Below the pieces are notes generated by a model that did not search any database, had not been told where the DNA came from, and saw only the letters and a program-made list of their open reading frames with translations. A stretch of DNA of 64,000 nucleotides from Bacteroidota bacterium (GTDB taxonomy: Bacteria > Bacteroidota > Bacteroidia > Bacteroidales > Dysgonomonadaceae): the NCBI GenBank assembly GCA_023437305.1, contig JAEZGN010000002.1:1-64000 (forward strand). Reading direction: 5' to 3'. This document shows positions 28,922-36,818 of the stretch, in pieces. Every line of letters starts with the position of its first letter. Position 1 is the stretch's first letter. A program made the position numbers and the translations under genes.

Positions 28922-29116
28922 ATGGAAAAGAATGAAACATTATTGAAAATCAAAGTAATTCCTAATGCGCCGCTATTGGTGGAAGGGACTGTAGAACTAA
29001 TCTTAGCAGACGGAACCTCAGTGATCAAAGACAAACCGCATCTTTGCCGTTGTGGCGGATCGCAAAACAAACCGTATTGTGACGGTACACATGCTAAAAT
29101 TGGCTTTAAAGGCTAA
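28922..29116 (+). CDS. CDGSH-type iron-sulfur domain protein
   Basis: 64 residues from MEKNETLLK (11 codons inside the longest frame). The motif CRCGGSQNKPYCDGTH matches the CDGSH 2Fe-2S ligands (three Cys and one His), and KIGFKG follows. Such small proteins are thought to carry redox-active or transferable 2Fe-2S clusters; the specific role here is unknown. It is transcribed alone, with a terminator hairpin right after it, and lies on the opposite strand to dnaX. Confidence 0.88.
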   Translation: MEKNETLLKIKVIPNAPLLVEGTVELILADGTSVIKDKPHLCRCGGSQNKPYCDGTHAKIGFKG

Positions 29117-29138
29117 TTTATAAGAATTTATTTACGGG

Positions 29139-29180
29139 ATAAGAGCATTTAAATTAAAATTTTAATTTAGATGCCCTTAT
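29139..29180 (+). terminator. Terminator after the CDGSH gene
   Basis: A long inverted repeat (ATAAGaGCATtTAAATTAAA and near-complement, two mismatches) followed by a T run. Confidence 0.7.
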
Positions 29181-29197
29181 TTTTTTATGATTAAGTG

Positions 29198-29227
29198 TTG
29201 GATAAAACACATTTTATTATATCTTTG
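29198..29227 (+). promoter_or_regulatory. Consensus promoter of tRNA-Leu
   Basis: TTG (29198-29200), 19 bases, then TATCTTTG (29220-29227): an exact TTG-N19-TAnnTTTG match, 22 bases before the mature tRNA 5' end. Confidence 0.75.
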
Positions 29228-29249
29228 TACCCGCTAACGCAAATTAGCC

Positions 29250-29331
29250 GCGGATGTGGCGTAATTGGTAGCCGCGCCAGACTTAGGATCTGGTGCCGAG
29301 AGGCGTGGGGGTTCGAGTCCCTTCATCCGCA
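29250..29331 (+). tRNA. tRNA-Leu (anticodon TAG)
   Basis: An 82-base cloverleaf: acceptor stem GCGGATG/CATCCGC, anticodon stem CCAGA/TCTGG with loop CTTAGGA giving anticodon TAG (reads CUA), a long variable arm (class II), and a T arm with GTTCGAG. The discriminator base is A and the CCA end is not encoded. A terminator follows at once. Confidence 0.95.
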
Positions 29332-29332
29332 C

Positions 29333-29380
29333 AAAAAACACCCAGTATTATACCCGAAAGGTTAATATTGGGTGTTTTTT
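29333..29380 (+). terminator. Terminator after tRNA-Leu
   Basis: An 18-base inverted repeat (AAAAAACACCCAGTATTA against TAATATTGGGTGTTTTTT) followed by a T run, directly behind the tRNA. Confidence 0.85.
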
Positions 29381-29435
29381 ATTATTATTAAGAGTAAAGT
29401 AAGTTGAGATTGTTAATATTTTTAAGGTGCGGGTT

Positions 29436-30116
29436 TCATTTGAGACAATTATTTACCTTTTCTTGTAATTGATTATCTAATTTCCAATGTCCATATTTAT
29501 TATCTCTATTAAGTCCTAATTTTCTGAAATGTTTGCTAGACAACTTGAATGGTAATTCGTTATTGAATTTTTCTAATAATTGGAATAATCTTTCATCATC
29601 AATAATATAAGGAAACATAATTCGAAACCGAACAAATAATCTTCCCGATTCAATAGAGCACATCAAAGTTGTTAAAATTAATGTATTTAGTTTGGCTTCA
29701 TCTCTATATGAGTAATGATTTGAAATCCAGAAGTTTTCTATGGGAAGAATTTCACTTTGATTGATTTGGTCAAGATAATCTAATAAGTCAAAGCAATCTT
29801 TTCCTTTAACTTCCCAACTTATGGAATCTTTAAGATATTCATAGCCCGGATTAATCCATTCTGTTTTATATTTTCCCAAATATTCAGTCAGATAAAATAT
29901 CGTATTATTAGCGAGCAACAATTCCTTTTTATCTTTTTTATCAAAATATATAGTAATTTGCATCTCGTTTTCTACAGTAACTTTAAGATTACTTATAAAA
30001 GCATCAACAACTTTTCTCAAAGCTCTTTTTATATTCTTGTCTCTTACTGCATGACCATGAGAATTTGATTTGGGGGGCACATACATCAAAATTGATATAT
30101 CTTTGTTTGTTTTCAT
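29436..30116 (-). CDS. Hypothetical protein next to tRNA-Leu
   Basis: 226 residues, no signal peptide or membrane segment, rich in Lys, Asn and Leu. The start is well placed (MKTNKDISILMYVPP) and the frame is uninterrupted, but I recognise no family. It stands alone between tRNA-Leu and the helicase gene, on the minus strand, with an AT-rich upstream region. A position beside a tRNA gene is common for acquired genes, but no integrase or repeat is seen here. Confidence 0.55.
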   Translation of the reverse strand: MKTNKDISILMYVPPKSNSHGHAVRDKNIKRALRKVVDAFISNLKVTVENEMQITIYFDKKDKKELLLANNTIFYLTEYLGKYKTEWINPGYEYLKDSISWEVKGKDCFDLLDYLDQINQSEILPIENFWISNHYSYRDEAKLNTLILTTLMCSIESGRLFVRFRIMFPYIIDDERLFQLLEKFNNELPFKLSSKHFRKLGLNRDNKYGHWKLDNQLQEKVNNCLK

Positions 30117-30265
30117 ACTATCAAATTTATGTTAAGATAAAGGTAATACATTAAACTTGACTTTCGCATAATGAAATCATCTTATTATAAATTATTAGAA
30201 ACAATAATTTCACATTCTAAACTCCATGTTATACTGTATATTTAGCTTCATTCATCCACACAAAA

Positions 30266-30301
30266 AAGCGACAAACCAAAGATTTCTTCAATTTGCCGCT
30301 T
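30266..30301 (-). terminator. Terminator after the helicase gene
   Basis: On the minus strand AAGCGGCAAA and TTTGTCGCTT form a stem with one G-T pair, followed by a T run. It sits 30 bases past the helicase stop codon. Confidence 0.7.
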
Positions 30302-30331
30302 TTATATTTATTCTTTCTTAATGGTCGAAAA

Positions 30332-31672
30332 TTAATCAACCTTTTTGATAACGTTTCTTGCCACTTCTATCTTATATTTCTTACCCTTCATCTTCTCATC
30401 TCTGATATTACCCAAAAGAGTTTTTACGGCAGATGTTCGCACTGCAACAAAAGAAATAAAGTCTTTAACGTCGATCAATCCCAAGTCCGATTTATCCAAC
30501 TTCCCTTTTTGCAAAAAGAAACCGACAATATCGCTTTTATTTAGTTTATTCTTCTTGCCTCCACTAATATATACAGTCTGATATTCAGGACGGTTTGGCA
30601 AATTTTTCCCCGGTGCAACTTTCAGAACATCCAAAGTATCGGAGATATAATCCGGCATTTTCTCGTCTTTAAATTGTATGATATACGAGGTTCCTGAAGC
30701 ATGCATACGAGCTGTACGCCCATTACGATGAACAAATTCACTCTCTTTGGCCGGAAGGTGATAATGTATCACATGTTTCATTTCGGGAATATCCAATCCT
30801 CTGGCTGCCAGATCGGTAGTAATTAAATAATTGAGACTGCCATTTCTAAATTGGATTAAGATTCTTTCCCTGTCATCCTGATCCATACCCCCATGATAAT
30901 ATCCTGCCTGTATGCCTTTCTTGTTCAACAAATCGCTGATACGCTCCGTAACCTCTCTGTGATTGCAGAAAATAAGTGCGGGCTCGGAATTAAATGAACA
31001 TATCAAGTGGAATAAAGATTCTATCTTGTCTTTTTCGGGAGATAAAACGAGTTTTATTGAAAGGTTATCGCTTTTTTCTTCTTGTATATAATCAAGAACC
31101 ACCGACTTTTGCATTCCTACAAATTCAGGAATTTCCACATCGGAAGTAGCCGAGAGAAGAACTCTTTTTTGCAGGTTGGGCAGTTGGCTGATGATTGTAT
31201 CCATTTCCTCCTGAAAACCTAATTGTAACGATTTATCAAATTCATCGAGAACCAGAATACGAATAGAATCTGTATCAAAAGATTTGCGTTCCAGATGGTC
31301 GGTCAGCCTACCCGGAGTGCCGATAAGCAAAGCGGGAGGATTGCTTAGGTTTTTCAACTCGGTATCAATAGAGTGCCCGCCATAGCAAACATTTACTTTG
31401 AATTGTGTACCCATCTTTTTCCAAACCTGCTCTATCTGAAGAGCCAACTCCCTTGATGGAACAATTACAAGGCATTGTACCTTCTTTATATCCTCTTTCA
31501 GCAATCGGAAGATAGGCAGTAAGAAAGCAAGTGTTTTGCCCGAACCTGTAGGAGATAATAACAATGTATTTTGACTATCGATTATCGCCTTTTGAGCTGC
31601 AAACTGCATTTTATTCAGATTGTCAATTCCCAGATTGGATAATATAGCTATATGTTGATTTTCTGTATTCAT
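30332..31672 (-). CDS. DEAD-box RNA helicase, DbpA-like
   Basis: 446 residues from MNTENQHIAIL; an upstream ATG at 31726 would add 18 residues with no leader function. Q motif (NKMQFAAQ), Walker A SPTGSGKT, motif Ib TPGRL, motif II as DEFD rather than DEAD, SAT, and HRNGRTAR. The C-terminal region (SDIVGFFLQKGKLDKSDLGL) matches the DbpA RNA-binding domain that binds hairpin 92 of 23S rRNA. DbpA acts in large-subunit ribosome assembly. It is monocistronic. Confidence 0.88.
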   Translation of the reverse strand: MNTENQHIAILSNLGIDNLNKMQFAAQKAIIDSQNTLLLSPTGSGKTLAFLLPIFRLLKEDIKKVQCLVIVPSRELALQIEQVWKKMGTQFKVNVCYGGHSIDTELKNLSNPPALLIGTPGRLTDHLERKSFDTDSIRILVLDEFDKSLQLGFQEEMDTIISQLPNLQKRVLLSATSDVEIPEFVGMQKSVVLDYIQEEKSDNLSIKLVLSPEKDKIESLFHLICSFNSEPALIFCNHREVTERISDLLNKKGIQAGYYHGGMDQDDRERILIQFRNGSLNYLITTDLAARGLDIPEMKHVIHYHLPAKESEFVHRNGRTARMHASGTSYIIQFKDEKMPDYISDTLDVLKVAPGKNLPNRPEYQTVYISGGKKNKLNKSDIVGFFLQKGKLDKSDLGLIDVKDFISFVAVRTSAVKTLLGNIRDEKMKGKKYKIEVARNVIKKVD

Positions 31673-31883
31673 CCCACAAAGGTAATATATTATCTTATAG
31701 CGTTCTATTTCGTTTCTTATTTTCAATCTTCGCTTCTATTTATATATCATACAGGGTATATAAGGTTTTAAAATGGAATGTAAAAGTTTTATATAAAATG
31801 AAAGAAGCGCACATTGGTGCACTCCAATTATTAGGTTCTTAATTATTGATTGCGTGCGAAAATCGTACGCTTAAATATTAGAA

Positions 31884-32609
31884 TTAAATAGGCATTTCTT
31901 GATGTATTTTACCATTTATTAGTTTACCATTGGCTTTTTTATTTCGTTTAATACCATCACTACCCCATGTTCCCCATTGTTTAAAAAAGAATGATGAACC
32001 CTGTTTTTCCACTTGCTCCTTTATGGATAATACCCAATCTTCTTTCATCAATCTTGCTCTCATACCACTTTCTCCACCAACGATAACCCAATCTATATTT
32101 TCCAAATCTAATATACCTAAATCTTCAAGTAAGGGTTCACATGATAAGAAATGAATTGTCGCAGGTATCTTTCTTAAAAAATCAATTCTTGATTTGGAAC
32201 TTTCAATATCTACAGTTACGCCTATCCAAGCATTTTTAGGAACTTTCCTTGTTTGGAAATATTTAAACATATTCTCTGCACGCTTAGTTAATATTTGATA
32301 TCTATGATATGGTGTTGATTTTATAACATCTATTACTTTATCTATAAATTCATAAGGTACATCTTGATGGAATAAGTCACTCATAGAACACACAAATATT
32401 GTAGCAGGCTTTTTCCATCCCAAAGGTTCACTCAAGCAAGAGTCATGTAAGGTTAGTTTAAACCCATTTTTATATTTTTCTACACCCATTGCAGTTAGCC
32501 TTTTAGACATTACTTCTGCGTAACAATTTAAACAACCTGATGAAACCTTAGAGCAACCTGTTACAGGATTCCACGTTTTATCCGTCCATTCAATTTTAGT
32601 TGTTTTCAT
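31884..32609 (-). CDS. Phage Gp37/Gp68 family (DUF5131) three-Cys-motif protein
   Basis: 241 residues. Starts TKIEWTDKTWNPVTGCSKVS, followed by SGCLNCYAE, so the three-Cys motif is GCxxxxxGCxxCYAE. Further blocks are KPATIFVCSMSDLFH, RYQILTKRAEN, IHFLSCEPLLEDLG and WVIVGGESG, all hallmarks of the Gp37/Gp68 family found in phages and bacteria. The Cys arrangement suggests a metal or iron-sulfur centre, possibly radical-SAM-like. The biochemical role is not established. The gene overlaps the end of the TcmP gene by 14 bases and is its partner. Confidence 0.88.
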   Translation of the reverse strand: MKTTKIEWTDKTWNPVTGCSKVSSGCLNCYAEVMSKRLTAMGVEKYKNGFKLTLHDSCLSEPLGWKKPATIFVCSMSDLFHQDVPYEFIDKVIDVIKSTPYHRYQILTKRAENMFKYFQTRKVPKNAWIGVTVDIESSKSRIDFLRKIPATIHFLSCEPLLEDLGILDLENIDWVIVGGESGMRARLMKEDWVLSIKEQVEKQGSSFFFKQWGTWGSDGIKRNKKANGKLINGKIHQEMPI

Positions 32610-33723
32610 TTTCTAAAACTTTGATGTTATAAACATCTACATTATGAATACTCGTAGATGTTCTATTCTTCTTACCAATAATTTCAATTCTCTTCATCTT
32701 TAAAAGTTCATTGATAACATCAGTAAATATCTTCGGTTCACATCCACATTCTAAAGTATATAACAAACCTTCTTTATTGTTTGTTATTTCCTTGTTCAAA
32801 ATTAGTTCTTTTATTTTATCTTTTGTATTATCTATTTTCGATATTGGCTCTGTATTTTGAAATAATTTACCATAATCTTTTTCCCAATTGGATTCACCTG
32901 CATATGGGTCATATTTCCAACATGTTGAAACAAATTTTTCCATTCCAAAAGAATGATTAGACCCAAAAATAATTCCATTATAATTTCTGTTCTTCTTTAT
33001 TGTAAATGAATGCAAATGATATTTTTTACCTTTAGGTATAAGTCTTTTAAAGTATGACGCTACCTCTTGGTGACTTTTTTTCGGGTCTCCTTCATCTACA
33101 AATATATCTGCATTCTGAAACCGAAGTGTTACAGAATCTGTATTTTTAAATTGTTTCATTCGTGAGGAACTTATAAAAAATAAAAAATCAGTAACAGGAG
33201 CATTTATTAATTTTCTGAAAACTATATCATCAACCTGTTTAAATCCATATTGGTCAATTAAAATAAATTTAGCATATTTTTTATTATTTAATATTTGTTG
33301 AAAATTTTTATTATCAAATAAAGTACGAAAGTCATCGTTTTTAATGTAACATGATTCTTGGCAACAACAGTTCTCTATAAGACATTCATTTTTACAATTT
33401 CTGAAGAAATCTTGAACATTCGTATGTAATAATTCATATTTATCTTCTAAGTATTCATTGAAACCAAAAATTATCTTTTTACCTCTTTTTTCTAATACTT
33501 CACAATATTCTTTTACTTCATTTAAAAGCATTAAAGGAGACCCCAAATGTCCTATCGAATCTTTTCCACTACCGGCAAGCATATCATATATGTATATTCG
33601 TTCTATATCTTTTCTATATATAAAAACAGGAAGCCATGCTTTAAAAAAATCTTTAAACAAAGCTAATTTTAACAATGTGCTTTCATCAAATGCTTTTTTG
33701 TTTATGTCTTTCTTTTTCGCCAT
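32596..33723 (-). CDS. tcmP: Three-Cys-motif partner protein TcmP
   Basis: 375 residues. The N-terminal part (about 20-60) has FFKAWLPVF and IYIYDMLAGSGKDSIGHLGSP, followed by KFILIDQYGFKQV and FLFFISSSRMKQF, as in the TcmP family. That family occurs as partner of Gp37/Gp68 three-Cys proteins. The DMLAGSG segment resembles a Rossmann-type or methyltransferase-like nucleotide-binding loop, an inference only. A Cys-rich insert (ENCCCQESC, about 118-126) may bind metal. It is the first gene of the overlapping pair; the upstream XRE regulator has its own terminator between. Confidence 0.82.
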   Translation of the reverse strand: MAKKKDINKKAFDESTLLKLALFKDFFKAWLPVFIYRKDIERIYIYDMLAGSGKDSIGHLGSPLMLLNEVKEYCEVLEKRGKKIIFGFNEYLEDKYELLHTNVQDFFRNCKNECLIENCCCQESCYIKNDDFRTLFDNKNFQQILNNKKYAKFILIDQYGFKQVDDIVFRKLINAPVTDFLFFISSSRMKQFKNTDSVTLRFQNADIFVDEGDPKKSHQEVASYFKRLIPKGKKYHLHSFTIKKNRNYNGIIFGSNHSFGMEKFVSTCWKYDPYAGESNWEKDYGKLFQNTEPISKIDNTKDKIKELILNKEITNNKEGLLYTLECGCEPKIFTDVINELLKMKRIEIIGKKNRTSTSIHNVDVYNIKVLENENN

Positions 33724-33863
33724 GAAGTATAATGTTTGGGTTGAATATTAGATATATAATACAAATATATTCTATTTTCTTAACATTACTAATCTATAGC
33801 TTAGGTATCCACTCTCTCACTCCCCCCTCCTACAAAAACACCCACCATATCCACAAAAAAAAA

Positions 33864-33887
33864 TACCCTTTGAAAAATCAAAGGGTA
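33864..33887 (-). terminator. Terminator after the XRE regulator gene
   Basis: Perfect stem TACCCTTTGA/TCAAAGGGTA with an AAAA loop and, on the minus strand, a long T run. Confidence 0.88.
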
Positions 33888-33912
33888 CTCCAACACTATA
33901 TTTTTGTTGATT

Positions 33913-34320
33913 CTATTTTTTGTCTTTTAGAATTTCTTGTAGCAATTGCACTTTTTCTTGTTCAGCTTTAAGTAAACGTTCAAACAATTCAACAACTTTA
34001 TCCATTGCATTAAATGTAGGATAATAGTTCATCGCAGATGCTACAGCATTATCTTTAAAATCAGTAAATGTATTAGCAACAATATTAAAAGTACCTTCCT
34101 CACTAAAATTCTTTATAGCATCAATAGGAATCTTAAGAGCAGTAGCAATCTTATCTAAAGTTTCATCATCGAGTTGCGGTGTTTGCTCAAATCTGGAAAC
34201 AGTCTGTTGAGATACTCCCATACGCTCTGCTAAATCTTCTTGTTTTACGCCAAGTATTTCCCTCAGCCGTTTAGCATTATATCCGTAATCGCTTTTCTTT
34301 GTTTCGAAAGTAGTTTCCAT
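33913..34320 (-). CDS. XRE-family helix-turn-helix regulator
   Basis: 135 residues. HTH_3 domain at about 14-70 (RLREILGVKQEDLAERMGVS, QQTVSRFEQTPQLDDETLDK), then an uncharacterised segment and a C-terminal coiled coil (LFERLLKAEQEKVQLLQEIL) likely for dimerisation. It could regulate itself, the divergent 82-residue gene, or the TcmP operon 190 bases downstream. A terminator separates it from the latter. Confidence 0.88.
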   Translation of the reverse strand: METTFETKKSDYGYNAKRLREILGVKQEDLAERMGVSQQTVSRFEQTPQLDDETLDKIATALKIPIDAIKNFSEEGTFNIVANTFTDFKDNAVASAMNYYPTFNAMDKVVELFERLLKAEQEKVQLLQEILKDKK

Positions 34321-34481
34321 ATCTTATTTTATAGCTGTTATATTCGTACAATAATCAAAAATACAAAAATATACCTTACTGATAAGTATTTTACTTACAA
34401 AATTGGTTTTGTTACCTCTAGTATGGTTGAAATACACAGGATTAAAGATCGAACTTTGTGCTTGTTTTTTAATAAGTAGAT

Positions 34482-34730
34482 ATGGAATATAGTGCAAAGA
34501 GAAAAATAGACATCGAACCGCTTTACACATTTTTTACAGAAGACATCAACCCTAAAGCATTCGCAAAATTGTTGGATGAACTATTATTCGAACATTTAAG
34601 AATGATTGTTATGCTACAACTATCAGACCAAAAAGATAAGAGAATACACGAACATACAGACGATTTTATTCTTTATATCAGGCTATTAAGAGATATTTTG
34701 CCTTATTGCGATAAAAGTAAGAATAGTTAA
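34482..34730 (+). CDS. Small conserved-looking helical protein
   Basis: 82 residues, no signal peptide, acidic and helical (IDIEPLYTFFTEDINPKAFA, KLLDELLFEHLRMIVMLQLS). It is transcribed divergently from the XRE regulator with 161 bases between the two starts. I recall similar short proteins next to XRE-type regulators in Bacteroidales but cannot name a family. No function is proposed. Confidence 0.6.
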   Translation: MEYSAKRKIDIEPLYTFFTEDINPKAFAKLLDELLFEHLRMIVMLQLSDQKDKRIHEHTDDFILYIRLLRDILPYCDKSKNS

Positions 34731-34870
34731 ATAATCTGACGTCTTATCATTTTACGCTAAAAGTTCGGCTTCTGGCAGTGTATGTCTTAATAAATCTTTT
34801 TTTTAACAACCAAATAGCGAGGCTCATTGTTTAGATATGAGTTATAAACATCATTAAAATCAGACTAGCT

Positions 34871-35758
34871 ATGAAGTATTCTTTTTCCTTGCTGGTATTA
34901 ACTGCGAGCATCATTTTTACTAGTTGTGTTAGTAAAAAGCAGTTTACGAATTTAGAAACAGACTATAATCGCCTGCAAACAGAACAGAAAGATTTACAAA
35001 GAAATTATCAGGAAAGCCAATTGCAATTAGCCGAAAGCCGTACCCGGGTAGCGAGCCTTGAAGATCGATTGGCAGAAGCCCGAAAAAACAATGAAGATTT
35101 GCGTGCTGCCTATGCCGAGATGCAAGGTTTGTTGAACAAGAGCCTTTTGCAAAACACGCAAGGCAATGTAAACATCACGAAGCTGGTAGATGAGATCAAT
35201 TCGTCTAACCGCTTTATCCAGCATCTGGTACAGGCCAAAAACCGCTCCGACTCTTTGAATATCGTAATGATAAATAACCTCACACGTTCGCTTACTCGCG
35301 ACGAAATGCAGGATTTGGACATCAAGGTATTGAAGGGTGTTGTATATATTTCTTTGGATGACAGAATGCTATACCGTTCGGGTGGTTACGAGATAAGCAC
35401 TAAGGCGGGAGAAATTCTTAGCAAGATTGCCAAAATCATTATGGATTATAAGGATTATAGCGTGTTGGTGGAAGGAAATACCGATACAGACCCTATTTCG
35501 CGTCCTAATATCCGAAACAACTGGGACTTGAGCGCTTTGCGTGCTTCTTCTGTGGTTCAGGCACTTCAAAACAATTATGGTGTCGATCCTAAACGTCTGA
35601 CAGCAGCGGGACGTGGAGAATATAATCCGGTAGCAACAAACAGCACTGCCGAGGGAAAAGCTCTCAACCGCAGAACTCAGATAATTATCACTCCGGAAAT
35701 GAATCAATTTATGGAACTTATCGATCAGGCTCCAAAAGGCCCTTCGAATATAGATTGA
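34871..35758 (+). CDS. OmpA-family peptidoglycan-binding lipoprotein
   Basis: 295 residues. Lipobox FTSC (Cys19), then a coiled coil (about 25-90, LETDYNRLQTEQKDLQRNYQ and following) and a C-terminal OmpA-like domain (about 150-275) with LVEGNTDTDP, NNWDLSALRA and NRRTQIII. It would anchor the outer membrane to peptidoglycan. It is the only gene of its transcription unit. The Asp and Arg of the OmpA binding pocket appear present (NWDLS, NRRTQ). Confidence 0.92.
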   Translation: MKYSFSLLVLTASIIFTSCVSKKQFTNLETDYNRLQTEQKDLQRNYQESQLQLAESRTRVASLEDRLAEARKNNEDLRAAYAEMQGLLNKSLLQNTQGNVNITKLVDEINSSNRFIQHLVQAKNRSDSLNIVMINNLTRSLTRDEMQDLDIKVLKGVVYISLDDRMLYRSGGYEISTKAGEILSKIAKIIMDYKDYSVLVEGNTDTDPISRPNIRNNWDLSALRASSVVQALQNNYGVDPKRLTAAGRGEYNPVATNSTAEGKALNRRTQIIITPEMNQFMELIDQAPKGPSNID

Positions 35759-35835
35759 TAATTCTTACACAAATAATTTATATAGACCAGTAAAGAGGTT
35801 ATCCAACGAGTAAAACGGCACTAGCTAAACATTAA

Positions 35836-35947
35836 TTTCTCTGTCATTGGCTCCGCTTGGCTCTGCCGAACGTTGTTTCTGAATGTAATGAAGAATCTCA
35901 ACACTTAATACACGAGATGTTTCACTCCGTTCAACATGACAAAGAAA
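35836..35947. repeat. 112-bp palindromic (MITE-like) intergenic element
   Basis: The ends TTTCTCTGTCAT (35836-35847) and ATGACAAAGAAA (35936-35947) are inverted repeats matching at 11 of 12 positions. Inside is TTTCACTCCGTTCAACATGACA, shown here only as a type: such 'TTCACTnCGTTCAnnATGACA' text is common in intergenic repeats of Bacteroidetes. A related fragment sits at about 62845-62871. Confidence 0.45.
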
Positions 35948-36002
35948 AAATCAAAATTACTTTTAGGATAGCCTCTTTCTCATACACAAGTATAAGAAAC
36001 CA

Positions 36003-36734
36003 TTATTTGTTCTCCTCTGGCAAAGCAGATTGAATAGTTGAATACACTTTATCCATCAATTCTGCAATATCATCCGCTTTAAGATCCTTAGTTTCTATAG
36101 GGTCATGAAATGTCAATTTTATCTTTGCCGGACTCATTTTCCACGAGTGTATTGGTAAAACTTTATATGCTCCATCAATCGTAAGAGGGACAATCGGTAG
36201 CTTCAAGCTCACTGCTGTCTGAAAAGCACCTTTCTTAAATTCTGCCATCCGTCCGTCGGGTGAGCGATGCCCTTCGGGGAAAACTACGGTAGACATTCCG
36301 TCTTTGAGTGTATTCTTCGTATTTCTCATTGTATCTACAATCCCCTTTCTTGTAGTAGAATCTACAAAAACATGTCCTGCTTTTGCTGATGCAAAGCCTA
36401 CTAATGGCATTTTTTTGAGACTCTGTTTCATCAGCCACTTAAAGTTGTGATCGAGATAACCATATATAAGAAATATATCGAACGCTCCCTGATGATTGGC
36501 TACAAACACATACGATTGGTCTTTATCCAATTTTGAATTTCTATTCACTTTTATCTTCAATAGAGCAGCCATACAAACAAAACGCCCCCATATCACTCCG
36601 GGATAGTAGCCCCAAAACTTATTGTTTCCTAAGGTCGATCCGATAATAATAGTAAGGGTACACCAAATGGTAGCTAATATTAATAGCGGAACAAATATGA
36701 TCCATTGGTATAAGAGGTAGAGAATCTTTATCAT
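36003..36734 (-). CDS. plsC: 1-acyl-sn-glycerol-3-phosphate acyltransferase
   Basis: 243 residues. N-terminal membrane segment (FVPLLILATIWCTLTIIIG), then the acyltransferase blocks NHQGAFD (HX4D catalytic motif), the second block including FVDSTTRKG, and FPEGHRSPDG. It transfers a fatty acyl chain to lysophosphatidate to make phosphatidate in the inner membrane. It lies downstream of valS on the same strand with a terminator between them. Confidence 0.92.
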   Translation of the reverse strand: MIKILYLLYQWIIFVPLLILATIWCTLTIIIGSTLGNNKFWGYYPGVIWGRFVCMAALLKIKVNRNSKLDKDQSYVFVANHQGAFDIFLIYGYLDHNFKWLMKQSLKKMPLVGFASAKAGHVFVDSTTRKGIVDTMRNTKNTLKDGMSTVVFPEGHRSPDGRMAEFKKGAFQTAVSLKLPIVPLTIDGAYKVLPIHSWKMSPAKIKLTFHDPIETKDLKADDIAELMDKVYSTIQSALPEENK

Positions 36735-36782
36735 TCGTTTAAATTTGAATAATTTTATTTGAAACTATATTCTGTGTAAAAA

Positions 36783-36804
36783 GGAGCTATCTGAACATAG
36801 CTCC
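36783..36804 (-). terminator. Terminator after valS
   Basis: Stem GGAGCTAT/ATAGCTCC with a 6-base loop, followed by a T run on the minus strand, 15 bases past the valS stop. Confidence 0.85.
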
Positions 36805-36818
36805 TCTCCTACTTAATA

